Assembly (NCBI GenBank): GCA_944389015.1
Contig: CALXKS010000056.1
Span: 1-51,319 of the forward strand
Direction of reading: 5' to 3'
Source: an uncultured Spirochaetaceae bacterium
GTDB taxonomy: Bacteria; Spirochaetota; Spirochaetia; Sphaerochaetales; Sphaerochaetaceae
Length of the DNA: 51,319 nt
Shown here: piece by piece, positions 37,068 to 44,960 of the stretch
Layout: each line of letters opens with the position of its first letter
Numbering within the stretch: the stretch's first letter is position 1
Program-made: the position numbers and the translations under genes
The notes under the pieces: generated by a model
Databases searched by the model: none
What the model saw: the letters and a program-made list of their open reading frames with translations, nothing else
Told to the model about the DNA's origin: nothing

Positions 37068-38006
37068 ATGAGGCACTTATCACTGCGTATTCTGTCTATC
37101 TTGCTGACGCTTACAATAGTCTCATTCATCGTTTTCATTCTGCAGGCGAATGCTCTTGGGGACAGTGCTTCATACATCCTTTCCGAAGAAGCAGGAGGAG
37201 CTGCGGCTGATGCGTACAGGGCTTCTATCTCCTCCGATGGTCCTGTAATGGTCCGCTATATTGAATTTCTTCTTTCATTCATAAGCGGCAAGTGGGGTAA
37301 TACTGTCTCGGGGCAGAGCATCAGAGAGATCATCGGATACAGGTATGGGGTGACTATCTCATTGTCTGTGCTCTCGGTATTGTCTGCCATTGCAATCTCC
37401 ATCCCTGTATCGCTTATTTCCGTGAGGACCGGTACGATAGCGGATAAAGCAGCATCCTCTTTCTCGGTGCTTTTCCTTTCCATCCCATCCTTTCTTACTG
37501 CATTCTTCCTCATACTTGTTTTTTCCATGATCCTCGGGCTGTTTCCTCCTGCAGGATATATACAGCCGTCGGTCTCTCTGACAGGATGGGCCAGATCGGT
37601 CTTCCTTCCATCGTTTTCACTCTCTCTTCTTCATGCGGCCCTGATAACGCGTATTTTCCGCAAAGCTCTGAGAGAGAATATGCTGAAGCCATATTCAGTT
37701 TCCCTGGCAGCAGCCGGCGCATCAGAGGCACAGGTTCTTATGAAGGGAGCGCTGAAACCATCCTTGCCCGTGCTCTATACGCTTATAGCTTCATCTCTCG
37801 CTTCTTCGCTGGCAGGATCCGCTGTGACTGAATCCGTCTTTGCGCTTCCTGGCATAGGTTCTCTTCTTGTTACGGCAGCGCTCTCTAGGGATGCTGTGCT
37901 TTCAGGGACGATCGTAATGCTGACAGCTCTCTCTGTCTCCGTTATATATGCGGTTCTCGAGGTTGTCCTTCTTATCATAGATCCACGTTCAAGGAGGGAA
38001 TCATGA
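37068..38006 (+). CDS. Peptide-type ABC transporter permease (DppB/OppB family)
   Basis: Inner-membrane permease of about 312 aa with roughly six membrane segments. It begins RHLSLRILSILLTLTIVSFIVF, and the BPD domain contains the EAA-like loop AAAGASEAQVLMKGALKPSLPVL that contacts an ATPase. The start MRHLSL at 37068 matches family N-termini; a TTG at 37047 is also possible. A small hairpin (GCTCTT/AAGAGC, then TTTT) lies between the lipoprotein gene and this one and may reduce read-through. Confidence 0.9.
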   Translation: MRHLSLRILSILLTLTIVSFIVFILQANALGDSASYILSEEAGGAAADAYRASISSDGPVMVRYIEFLLSFISGKWGNTVSGQSIREIIGYRYGVTISLSVLSVLSAIAISIPVSLISVRTGTIADKAASSFSVLFLSIPSFLTAFFLILVFSMILGLFPPAGYIQPSVSLTGWARSVFLPSFSLSLLHAALITRIFRKALRENMLKPYSVSLAAAGASEAQVLMKGALKPSLPVLYTLIASSLASSLAGSAVTESVFALPGIGSLLVTAALSRDAVLSGTIVMLTALSVSVIYAVLEVVLLIIDPRSRRES

Positions 38007-38782
38007 GGAAGAAATCTGTAGCGGGAATCATTATGATAGCACTGCTGATTGCCGCATCCGCATTTTCTGCTTCCCCTGGATATGCAGATGGCAGTATCCG
38101 TCTTGAACAGCCCTCATTTGATCATATTGCCGGTACTGATACTCTTGGGCGTGATCTTGCAGGAAGAATCGGGTATGGTATTCTGGTCTCATTCTCTATA
38201 GCTTTGCCAGTATCCGTCATATCGCTTCTTCTAGGCATTGTTCTTTCATATGCATTCACAATGATGAACATACCTGGACCGCCGGTTCTGATGCTATCGG
38301 ATACGATGAAATCACTGCCTCCAGTGCTTCTTGCGCTTTTCCTGAATGCTATAACGGGGCCTGGGATCCTTAAGCTTATTGCGGCTCTTGTCATCGGCAA
38401 TGTTCCGAATGTCGCACGGTTATGCAATGCCAGGGCAATGATTCTCAGGAGCGATGGGCCAGCTCTCGCTGCGGCATTGATGGGTGAGGGGAGAGTCCTG
38501 CGGTTTATGCGCCATGTCCTTCCTTTCCTTCTTCCCTATCTCTTGGCAGAGGCTATAACGATATTCTCCGCATCCATACTGACAGAGGCTTCTCTTTCCT
38601 ATCTTGGCTGCGGAGTTCCTCCCATGGTTCCTTCGCTAGGTTCTGTTCTTGCTGAGGCAAGATCGGTAATGCTGTCAGCTCCCTGGATGATTGCGGCTCC
38701 GGCTGTTGTCCTGATCTATACCGGCATAGCCCTTGAGCTTATCTCCTCAGGTCTGTCAGATCCTGACACGGCCTCTCATTGA
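38003..38782 (+). CDS. Peptide-type ABC transporter permease (DppC/OppC family)
   Basis: Second permease, 259 aa, overlapping the first by ATGA. It has the DppC N-terminal motif DTLGRDLAGRIGYG, about five to six membrane segments, the EAA loop ALMGEGRVLRFMRHVLPFL and EASLSYLGCGVPP. Compared with the usual 280-300 aa, the N-terminal cytosolic stretch is short. It converges with recR, overlapping it by 27 bases. No ATPase gene follows. Confidence 0.9.
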   Translation: MRKKSVAGIIMIALLIAASAFSASPGYADGSIRLEQPSFDHIAGTDTLGRDLAGRIGYGILVSFSIALPVSVISLLLGIVLSYAFTMMNIPGPPVLMLSDTMKSLPPVLLALFLNAITGPGILKLIAALVIGNVPNVARLCNARAMILRSDGPALAAALMGEGRVLRFMRHVLPFLLPYLLAEAITIFSASILTEASLSYLGCGVPPMVPSLGSVLAEARSVMLSAPWMIAAPAVVLIYTGIALELISSGLSDPDTASH

Positions 38783-39346
38783 TCTGGCAAGCGTGAGCTT
38801 ATCCGCATAGCCGAGGTCTCCTCCTATCGGGAGGCCTGAGGCAAGACGCGTTACAGTCAGGCCCGTCCTGTCTTTCAGCAGATGCCTTATATACAGCGCA
38901 GTTGTATCGCCCTCTTCCGTAGGGTTGGTTGCAATGATGACTTCCTTGAATGAGCCTTCCTCAATGCGCTTCATCAGCATAGGAAATGAAAGGGAATCCG
39001 GACCTATGCCTCCAAGAGGATCAATTGCTCCTCCAAGGACATGGAAAAGACCATTGTAGGCTCCGGATGAGGCAATCGATAGGACGTCCTGAGGCTGTTC
39101 AACGACGCATAGCAGGCTTCTGTCACGGTCGGAAGAAGAGCAATAGGAACAGATTTCCTCCTCTGTATAGCATCCGCAGACAGGACAAGGGTGTATCTTA
39201 TCCTTAATCTCCATGATTGCGCTGCCAAGGGCTCTGTTGAAGCTTTCATCGGTCTTGATCAGATGATAAGCAAGCCTTGATGCGGATTTCTCTCCCATTC
39301 CGGGGAGATGCTTGAGAAGTCTTATGAGATCTTCGATGGCTGTCAT
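38756..39346 (-). CDS. recR: Recombination protein RecR
   Basis: Toprim/zinc-finger ring protein that works with RecF and RecO at single-strand gaps. The 196-aa protein has the HhH region (LKHLPGMGEKSASRLAYHL), a zinc finger (CPVCGCYTEEEICSYC), and the Toprim motif around VIIATNPTEEGDTTALY and RLASGLPIGGDLGYAD. Its start overlaps ybaB by 4 bases, in the dnaX-ybaB-recR operon. Confidence 0.97.
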   Translation of the reverse strand: MTAIEDLIRLLKHLPGMGEKSASRLAYHLIKTDESFNRALGSAIMEIKDKIHPCPVCGCYTEEEICSYCSSSDRDRSLLCVVEQPQDVLSIASSGAYNGLFHVLGGAIDPLGGIGPDSLSFPMLMKRIEEGSFKEVIIATNPTEEGDTTALYIRHLLKDRTGLTVTRLASGLPIGGDLGYADKLTLARSMRGRVRI

Positions 39347-39645
39347 ATCTTCAGACCATACTGCTTTGCCTTCTCCATGCCTACCTGTGTGCGTTCGGCC
39401 TGCGCCTTCGACAAAGCTTCATTCGTAGCGGAGAGAATCAGGATCTCAAGTGCATTCTTATCATTCATTGCCATTGCCTCGTCAGAGATGCTCACGGCTT
39501 TGAGGTTTCCCATTCCATCTGCTATGACTTTGACCATTCCAGCCCCTGAAGAACCTTCAACATCCATCGCCTTAAGATCTTCCTGGATCTTTTCAAGGCT
39601 GTTCTGAATCGAGCTCATCTGCTTCCACATCTCGTATGGATTCAT
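39343..39645 (-). CDS. YbaB/EbfC family nucleoid-associated protein
   Basis: Small dimeric DNA-binding protein of 100 aa, first characterised in the spirochaete Borrelia (EbfC) and in E. coli (YbaB). The central part GMVKVIADGMGNLKAVSISDEAM is diagnostic. Its start lies 53 bases inside the 3' end of dnaX in another frame, and its end overlaps recR, so translation of all three is tightly coupled. Confidence 0.94.
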   Translation of the reverse strand: MNPYEMWKQMSSIQNSLEKIQEDLKAMDVEGSSGAGMVKVIADGMGNLKAVSISDEAMAMNDKNALEILILSATNEALSKAQAERTQVGMEKAKQYGLKI

Positions 39646-41368
39646 AATCGTTTGCTCCTTTTATCTCGGTTGTTTCCTTGTTTTCTTTCTCTTCTGCGGT
39701 TTTCATCAGTTTGCCGCCCAGAAAGCCCTTGAGCCTTCTCATATCATCGGAAAAGTCATCATCAGAGATCTCCTTCTCCTCTTCAAGCCTGAGCTTTATG
39801 TTCACAGGATAGCCCATGACTGCAGCTATAGCCTTTGAGACCTCTTTCTCTGCCAGTTTCAGGCTATTGTATGCGAGAGCCTTGGAAAGCGTGATGAAAT
39901 ATGATCCATCTTCATTCTCAGAGATTCTCTCAACAGCGTCCAGGTATCTTGCCGCGACGGCTTTTCCCATCTTTGAGAGCATCTCGGCGACCTGCGGGAT
40001 ATCATCAAGAGAGAAAAGCCTTATATCCTCAGAAGAGTCCTCATAGGATGGTTCCTCCTCCTGCGGTGGGATTTCTTCGGGCATCTCTTCAGTGGCTTTC
40101 ATCTCAGGAGCAGATTCCTTCTCCGTCAAGTCAGCCTCTTTTTTTTTCTCTTCGGATATGTTCGGGAGTTCGATCGCTTTATTGACTGTCCTGCGTATGA
40201 CAACGCTGCCTTCCGCAACACCGTTCTTCAGATCCTCGATCTTCCTTACCAGAATCTCAGGGGATGTGAGATTACGGAGAGATGCAAGTCTTGAGAACAG
40301 CAGTTCGATCTCAAAACGGGGGGATAAGGAATATCTGAGATCCCGATACAATGACAGGAATGCCTTCAGTCCGGCTTCAAGCTGCTCTCTTGTAAGCAAT
40401 GATACGATGCTCTCAGGTATATCCTGCAGCGCGGATCCGAGAATATCCGTTCTCCGGATGCCCTCTTTATATAGAAGGAGCGTACGGAAGTAATCGGCAG
40501 CATCCTTTGTTATCTGCTCAGCGGAGACTCCATCCGCAAAGAGCTCTGCAAGATCCTCGTGCGCCTTTTTCATATCTCCAGAGAGAACTGCTGAGATAAT
40601 CCCGGAGATCGCGGAAAAGCCAGCTATTGCGAGTTTTTCCCTTATTTTCTGCAGTGTTATGTGATCACCTGAGAATGCAGCAACCTGATCAAAGAGAGTA
40701 TAAGCATCCCTCATTGACCCTGTAGCTTCCTTCGCTATCCAGAATAGGGCATCCTCATCAGCCTTTATGCTGATATCCTCTGCTGCAGAGGCAAGGCATT
40801 TCATTATCAGCTCCTGGCTTATGAGCTGGAAGCGGAACTGCTGGCATCGGGATCTGATTGTCGCCGGTACCTTCTGAAGCTCCGTTGTCGCAAAGATGAA
40901 TATGATATACTCAGGTGGCTCCTCGATGGTCTTCAGCAGCGCGTTGAATGCAGATGTCGAGAGCATGTGCACTTCATCGATGATATATATCTTGTAGCGC
41001 GAGGACTGAGGAGGGAACATTATTTCCTCTTTGATTGCGCGTATATCATTGACAGATGTGTTGGAAGCTCCGTCAATCTCGATGACATCAACAGAAGCTC
41101 CTTTTGCTATTGCACGGCAAGATTCGCATTCTCCGCAGGGATGGGCGCTCATTCCCTTCTCGCAGTTCAGCGATTTAGCCAGAAGACGTGCGGAGCTGGT
41201 CTTTCCAACCCCTCTAGGCCCAGAGAAAAGATATGCATGGGCAATTCTGTTCTCTTTGATTGCATTCTCGAGTGTTGATACAACGAAATCCTGTCCGACA
41301 AGACGGTCAAAATCCTGCGGTCTCTTTCTTGTTGCAGTGACTTCGTATGTGCTTCTTGCTGTAGACAC
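39593..41368 (-). CDS. dnaX: DNA polymerase III subunit tau (and probably gamma)
   Basis: Clamp-loader ATPase. The 591-aa tau form starts at GTG 41368 (GGAGGG four bases upstream). The AAA+ region has FSGPRGVGKTSSARLLAKSL, a four-Cys zinc module (CGECESC), IIDEVHMLS and the sensor loop (EEPPEYIIFIFATTE), with domain III to about residue 370. A long acidic linker then holds nine consecutive A (40139-40147, codons 408-410) where a shorter gamma form can arise. The C-terminal tau domain follows. The gene lies directly after SRP RNA. Confidence 0.96.
   Translation of the reverse strand: MSTARSTYEVTATRKRPQDFDRLVGQDFVVSTLENAIKENRIAHAYLFSGPRGVGKTSSARLLAKSLNCEKGMSAHPCGECESCRAIAKGASVDVIEIDGASNTSVNDIRAIKEEIMFPPQSSRYKIYIIDEVHMLSTSAFNALLKTIEEPPEYIIFIFATTELQKVPATIRSRCQQFRFQLISQELIMKCLASAAEDISIKADEDALFWIAKEATGSMRDAYTLFDQVAAFSGDHITLQKIREKLAIAGFSAISGIISAVLSGDMKKAHEDLAELFADGVSAEQITKDAADYFRTLLLYKEGIRRTDILGSALQDIPESIVSLLTREQLEAGLKAFLSLYRDLRYSLSPRFEIELLFSRLASLRNLTSPEILVRKIEDLKNGVAEGSVVIRRTVNKAIELPNISEEKKKEADLTEKESAPEMKATEEMPEEIPPQEEEPSYEDSSEDIRLFSLDDIPQVAEMLSKMGKAVAARYLDAVERISENEDGSYFITLSKALAYNSLKLAEKEVSKAIAAVMGYPVNIKLRLEEEKEISDDDFSDDMRRLKGFLGGKLMKTAEEKENKETTEIKGANDYESIRDVEADELDSEQP
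40131..40147 (-). promoter_or_regulatory. Nine-A slippage site in dnaX with adjacent out-of-frame stop
   Basis: On the minus strand codons 408-410 are AAA-AAA-AAA. A shift of -1 (or one extra A in the mRNA) reads AGA-GGC-TGA, stopping at 40131-40133. A +1 shift stops at 40126-40128. Either would give a gamma-like product of about 412-414 aa, close to the size of known gamma subunits. Confidence 0.72.
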
Positions 41369-41420
41369 ATTCCCTCCGTGGCCGTGATTATATCATCGAA
41401 CAGCCATGTGAGAAAAGAAA

Positions 41421-41523
41421 ACAGCAGCAAATGGTCCCGGTCACATAAGCATTCCGCTTACCGCTGCTGCATTCCTGCCCTGACGGGGTTGGGCGGCGTT
41501 TATTGCCAGGTATCTGCTGCTGA
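41421..41523 (-). ncRNA. ffs: Signal recognition particle RNA (small 4.5S type)
   Basis: On the minus strand the apical SRP hairpin is visible: GTCAGGGCAGGAATGCAGCA, corresponding to the conserved GUCAGG...GGAA...AGCAGC loop bound by Ffh. Both ends pair (CAGCAGCA at 41515-41522 with TGCTGCTG at 41422-41429) and are followed by TTTTCTTTTC, which serves as terminator. The place between tRNA-Ser and dnaX matches Bacillus subtilis. Ends are approximate. Confidence 0.88.
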
Positions 41524-41526
41524 TAA

Positions 41527-41612
41527 CGGAGAGGGGGGGATTCGAACCCCCGATGGCTTTTGACCATACACGACTTCCAATCGTGCACCTTCGACCACTC
41601 GGACACCTCTCC
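41527..41612 (-). tRNA. tRNA-Ser (anticodon GGA)
   Basis: Acceptor GGAGAGG/CCTCTCC, discriminator G, long variable arm, T-loop GGTTCGAATCC. The anticodon loop TTGGAAG gives GGA, reading UCC/UCU. CCA is not encoded. Last tRNA of the array, followed by the SRP RNA. Confidence 0.96.
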
Positions 41613-41628
41613 AAGGATTCTGAGTTTC

Positions 41629-41716
41629 CGGAGAGAGTGGGATTCGAACCCACGGTAATGCAGAGCACTACACCGGATTTCGAGTCCGGCTCCTTCGACC
41701 ACTCGGACATCTCTCC
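41629..41716 (-). tRNA. tRNA-Ser (anticodon CGA)
   Basis: Acceptor GGAGAGA/TCTCTCC, anticodon stem CCGGA/TCCGG with loop CTCGAAA giving CGA (UCG codon), long variable arm. Tightly follows the tRNA-Arg. Confidence 0.96.
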
Positions 41717-41723
41717 TTATGTA

Positions 41724-41797
41724 CGAGACTAAGAGGATTCGAACCTCCGACCCTCAGTTCCGCAAACTGATGCTCTATCCAGCTGAGCTATAGTCTC
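41724..41797 (-). tRNA. tRNA-Arg (anticodon GCG)
   Basis: 74-nt class I tRNA: acceptor GAGACTA/TAGTCTC, D-arm GCTC...GAGC, anticodon stem TCAGT/ACTGA with loop TTGCGGA, T-arm GGAGGTTCGAATCCTCT. Anticodon 34-36 is GCG, which reads CGC and CGU. Most bacteria use ACG (edited to ICG) for this box, so this is unusual. Confidence 0.9.
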
Positions 41798-41813
41798 AAA
41801 ATCAGCGGTTGTC

Positions 41814-41842
41814 AATTTATCACAACAGAAGAAGATAAGCAA
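41814..41842 (-). promoter_or_regulatory. Possible internal promoter for tRNA-Arg - tRNA-Ser - SRP RNA
   Basis: On the minus strand TTGCTT (41837-41842), 17 bases, TAAATT (41814-41819). An 8-bp inverted repeat (ATCAGCGG 41801-41808 and CCGCTGAT 41857-41864) encloses it. Confidence 0.5.
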
Positions 41843-41871
41843 GTATGCTCAAATCCCCGCTGATAAAAAAA

Positions 41872-41961
41872 CGGAGAGGGGGGGATTCGAACCCCCGGAC
41901 CCGGGTTTGCCAGGTCAACTCCTTAGCAGGGAGCCCGATTCGGCCTCTCTCGCACCTCTCC
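41872..41961 (-). tRNA. tRNA-Ser (anticodon GCT)
   Basis: Acceptor GGAGAGG/CCTCTCC, anticodon loop CTGCTAA giving GCT (AGC/AGU codons), long variable arm with GTTGACC...CCCGGGT. A run of seven T directly follows its 3' end on the minus strand and may end some transcripts. Confidence 0.95.
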
Positions 41962-41975
41962 ATCTTTTCTTATAT

Positions 41976-42060
41976 CGGAGAGAGAGGGATTCGAACCCCC
42001 GGAGACTTTCGCCTCAGCAGTTTTCAAGACTGCCACCATCGACCACTCGGACATCTCTCC
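41976..42060 (-). tRNA. tRNA-Ser (anticodon TGA)
   Basis: Acceptor GGAGAGA/TCTCTCC, anticodon stem GCAGT/ACTGC with loop CTTGAAA giving TGA (UCA and wobble). First gene of the array, 14 bases after the -10 element. Confidence 0.96.
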
Positions 42061-42073
42061 AGTCAAGGTCTGA

Positions 42074-42102
42074 ATATTACTATTCCTGGCCCTTTGTGTC
42101 AA
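42074..42102 (-). promoter_or_regulatory. Promoter of the serine tRNA array
   Basis: On the minus strand a consensus TTGACA (42097-42102), 17 bases, TAATAT (42074-42079), placed 14 bases before the first tRNA: a typical strong stable-RNA promoter. Confidence 0.85.
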
Positions 42103-42143
42103 CAACACTGTTTTCATATCACGCTTTTTGATATATTACAGCT

Positions 42144-43514
42144 ATGGGAAAATTCAGCAGTTTCAGAGACAAGCTGAAGAGCGCTGTATCGAGAATCAGG
42201 GCAGGAAGCAGGAAAGAGGTGGAAGAGGAGAAGCAGGAAGCACCCCCTCTGCGTCTTTCTGCGGAAGCGATGTCTTTTATCCGTTCATTCACAGAGGAGA
42301 ATCCTGGGAGAGCCGCTGCGAGCGAAGGATCAAAGAATGCTGCCAGGCGGATCTTTGCCGTCTTCAGGGAGTATTCCGGCGACAATGCTGTCATAACAAC
42401 ACTCCGTATAACCCCTTATGCTTATAAGGCGATGCTCAGGGTTGCCGTTGCGGTTTCTGCTGCAATGTCTTTCTTCAATATCCTGGGGCTTCCCTGGGTT
42501 TCCCTTGCTGTTTCCCTTTTCTATATATCCCAGCTTGGCAATGAACTCAGGAAGAAACAGAACAGATTCCGGAAATTCTTCGTGACTTCAGAAGCATATA
42601 ACGTACATGCTGTGGTTGAGCCTGAAGGGGAATGCCGGAATACAGTGATATTCACAGCGCATCATGACAGCGCTGAAATCCGTAAGAAGGATAAGGGGGT
42701 GAAGGGCATTCTGTCCTCAATAGTCCCTATGGCGGTTTCCTATTCCGCATTGACGATTCTCTCTCTCATTCTGCTGCTGATTGAGATGACAAGAGGGAGT
42801 TTCTTCGGTTTCCCGCATTATTCCATTGTGATCCTTTCCATAATCCTGCTCTTTCCTTTGCTTTCCGCAGTCTTCTATCTGAGATCATGCAGTGGAAAGT
42901 ATTCCATTGGAGCTGGGGATAATGCATCAGGAATTGCCATAATCACGGCTCTCCTGCATTACTATTCCAGGCAGAAAGCAGATGGTCAGGGCCTCTTGTC
43001 AACCAGGCTTGTATTTGCATCATTTGATGGAGAGGAGTGCGGCACAGAAGGCAGTCTTGGATGGTTCAGGGATAATACGCATCTTATATCCGATGAGACA
43101 TATGTCCTTAATTTCGATGGGATATACAATGAAAAGGATCTTGTCTTTCTTGCAAAGGATGGCAATGGGCTGATTCCTCTTTCCTTCTCGCTAGCCTCCC
43201 GCTGTTCCCGTATAGCATCATCCATGGGATACCATATAGGAGTAGGGAAACTGGGGCTCTTCGGAGGGGAGACCGATGCTGCCTCAGCGTCAGTAATGGG
43301 TCTTCCTGCAGTGACTCTCACATCGATGGCTCCGGGAACGGAAACCCCTGCGCATACCGATGATGACACCCCGGATAAGATATCTGAAGAAGCCGTGTCA
43401 GAGGCGATATCCGTTGCGATAAAGCTTGTGGCAGAGACTGATGAAGATGAACAGAAAGCCCCTCATGCCAGCTATCTTGATAGCAGCAGGCACTATAAGA
43501 TCTCTAAATATTGA
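42144..43514 (+). CDS. M28-family metallopeptidase with membrane segments
   Basis: Probable two-zinc aminopeptidase of 456 aa. Zinc and catalytic motifs are FTAHHDSAE, GAGDNASGIAI, FASFDGEECGTEGS, LNFDGIY and PAHTDDDTPDK. Two hydrophobic segments lie before the catalytic part (about 95-135) and a further pair is inserted between the first His and the GAGDN Asp (about 190-250), so the peptidase is threaded through the membrane. Most M28 enzymes are secreted and lack such an insert. It converges with yigZ, overlapping by 11 bases. Confidence 0.88.
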   Translation: MGKFSSFRDKLKSAVSRIRAGSRKEVEEEKQEAPPLRLSAEAMSFIRSFTEENPGRAAASEGSKNAARRIFAVFREYSGDNAVITTLRITPYAYKAMLRVAVAVSAAMSFFNILGLPWVSLAVSLFYISQLGNELRKKQNRFRKFFVTSEAYNVHAVVEPEGECRNTVIFTAHHDSAEIRKKDKGVKGILSSIVPMAVSYSALTILSLILLLIEMTRGSFFGFPHYSIVILSIILLFPLLSAVFYLRSCSGKYSIGAGDNASGIAIITALLHYYSRQKADGQGLLSTRLVFASFDGEECGTEGSLGWFRDNTHLISDETYVLNFDGIYNEKDLVFLAKDGNGLIPLSFSLASRCSRIASSMGYHIGVGKLGLFGGETDAASASVMGLPAVTLTSMAPGTETPAHTDDDTPDKISEEAVSEAISVAIKLVAETDEDEQKAPHASYLDSSRHYKISKY

Positions 43515-44100
43515 ATGTCAGCATGATGCGTCCCTGGCCTATATCCTCAACAGCTTTCCTGAATGATTCCTCTGAGGAGGAAGGGATTATGCCTTCGGCT
43601 GTGATGGCATCTGCGAATGATTCTGAGCTTAGAGTAACGCACATGCTCTCGAAGATCCTCTTTATAAGCGTGTAAGCATTGTATGGCATGACAATCCTGA
43701 AGGATGTTTTCTCAACAAGCTCTTCCGTCCTGACTATTCTCAGCACTTCCTTCGCACTGTCTCCATATGCCTTCACAAGTCCGCCTGTGCCAAGGAGGGT
43801 TCCTCCGAAGTAGCGTACGATGCATATGACGATATCTGTAATGCCGGATCCTTTCAGCACTTCAAGAGCGGGTCTTCCTGCTGTGTTCTTGGGTTCTCTG
43901 TCATCGGACATGGAGTACTCTGTTCCTGCTTTTCCTATGACAGCAGCGTGCACAACATGGTTTGCTGTGGGATGCTCTCTGCGTATGCTTGATACAGCAT
44001 TCCTCACATCATCATGGGTCTTCACAGGGAGTGCAATGGCGATGAACTTTGATTTCTTTATTTCGATCTCTGCTTCCGCTCTCTCCAAAAGTACCTGCAT
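43504..44100 (-). CDS. YigZ/IMPACT family protein
   Basis: 198-aa two-domain protein of the UPF0029 family: SKFIAIALPVKT, HPTANHVVHAAVIG, DDREPKNTAGRPALEVL, VRYFGGTLLGTGGLVKAYG. Eukaryotic IMPACT acts in translation control; the bacterial role is unsettled. I choose the ATG at 44100, since GGAGG lies five bases upstream; it overlaps the aldo/keto reductase stop (TGATG). Confidence 0.93.
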   Translation of the reverse strand: MQVLLERAEAEIEIKKSKFIAIALPVKTHDDVRNAVSSIRREHPTANHVVHAAVIGKAGTEYSMSDDREPKNTAGRPALEVLKGSGITDIVICIVRYFGGTLLGTGGLVKAYGDSAKEVLRIVRTEELVEKTSFRIVMPYNAYTLIKRIFESMCVTLSSESFADAITAEGIIPSSSEESFRKAVEDIGQGRIMLTFNI

Positions 44101-44960
44101 CACAGCCTCCAGTTATGGGAAAAGATATTATCGCAAGAGAAGGATGAGCTGACTGCATCCGAGAGTCTTTCAAGCTCTGCTCTCCGTTCTTCAGGTATTC
44201 TACCGATATTATCCAGTATGCTCAGATCCGCCGTGGAAGAGAATCCGGATATTACCCCATATGGTTTCTCTTCATAGACCCATGACAGAGCCTCTTCCGG
44301 GCCGGAAAGATAATCAGCTAGTCCATAGAGATCTGGCGAGGAAGCGGCTTCGATATTCCTCCTGTCATCAGGGATATCGTCGGCTTTATGGTATTTCCCC
44401 GAAAGAAGTCCCATTCCGAGCGGGGCATAGGCCAATGTTTTTATTCCTAGCTGCTTCTCTTCAGCCCAGTCCTTTTTCCAGATCAGCGATAGGGGACGTT
44501 CGTGGTAGCTTATATCGAAATCATTAAGCACCTTCTGCAGAAGAGGCAGGGGGAAGTTGCTTACTCCTATCGCGCCTGCTTTCCCAGAGGCATGCAGCTT
44601 CTCAAGATCCTCCATGCTTCTGTACAGACTTTCATTCTCAGCGGGCCAGTGGAGCATAAGCACATCCAGAGAATCCCTGCCAAGACGCCGGAGCATGGTC
44701 TCTGCCTTTCTTATGAGAGTCGGAACCGGCATGACCTTTGTATAGATCCTCCAGTCATCTGCATGGAGCTCATTCATGGTCGATGCCAGGATACTATCAG
44801 CCTCGTTGTAACTGTAGGCTGAGCTGAAATCCCTGATTCCCTTCCTGTATGCTGCTTTTATGATTGAGCGTCCATCGCGGGCTGACAGCTTTGCATGGAA
44901 TCTTCCTTCTCCGATATTCCATAATCCCATCAGCACGATGGATTGATCAATCTTCATCAT
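44100..44960 (-). CDS. Aldo/keto reductase
   Basis: NADPH-dependent TIM-barrel oxidoreductase of about 286 aa. Catalytic set: Asp in RDFSSAYSYN, Tyr in YSYNEADS, Lys in IYTKVM, His in LMLHWP; the cofactor end includes GVISGFSSTADL. Start is ATG 44960 or the next ATG at 44957, overlapping the Nudix gene by 11-14 bases. Substrate unknown. Middle gene of a Nudix-AKR-yigZ operon. Confidence 0.92.
   Translation of the reverse strand: MMKIDQSIVLMGLWNIGEGRFHAKLSARDGRSIIKAAYRKGIRDFSSAYSYNEADSILASTMNELHADDWRIYTKVMPVPTLIRKAETMLRRLGRDSLDVLMLHWPAENESLYRSMEDLEKLHASGKAGAIGVSNFPLPLLQKVLNDFDISYHERPLSLIWKKDWAEEKQLGIKTLAYAPLGMGLLSGKYHKADDIPDDRRNIEAASSPDLYGLADYLSGPEEALSWVYEEKPYGVISGFSSTADLSILDNIGRIPEERRAELERLSDAVSSSFSCDNIFSHNWRL

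Noticed and set aside
41801..41864. 8-bp inverted repeat around the tRNA-Arg promoter as a riboswitch or attenuator
   Set aside because: The loop is 48 bases and I see no conserved aptamer or T-box sequence; chance pairing cannot be excluded.
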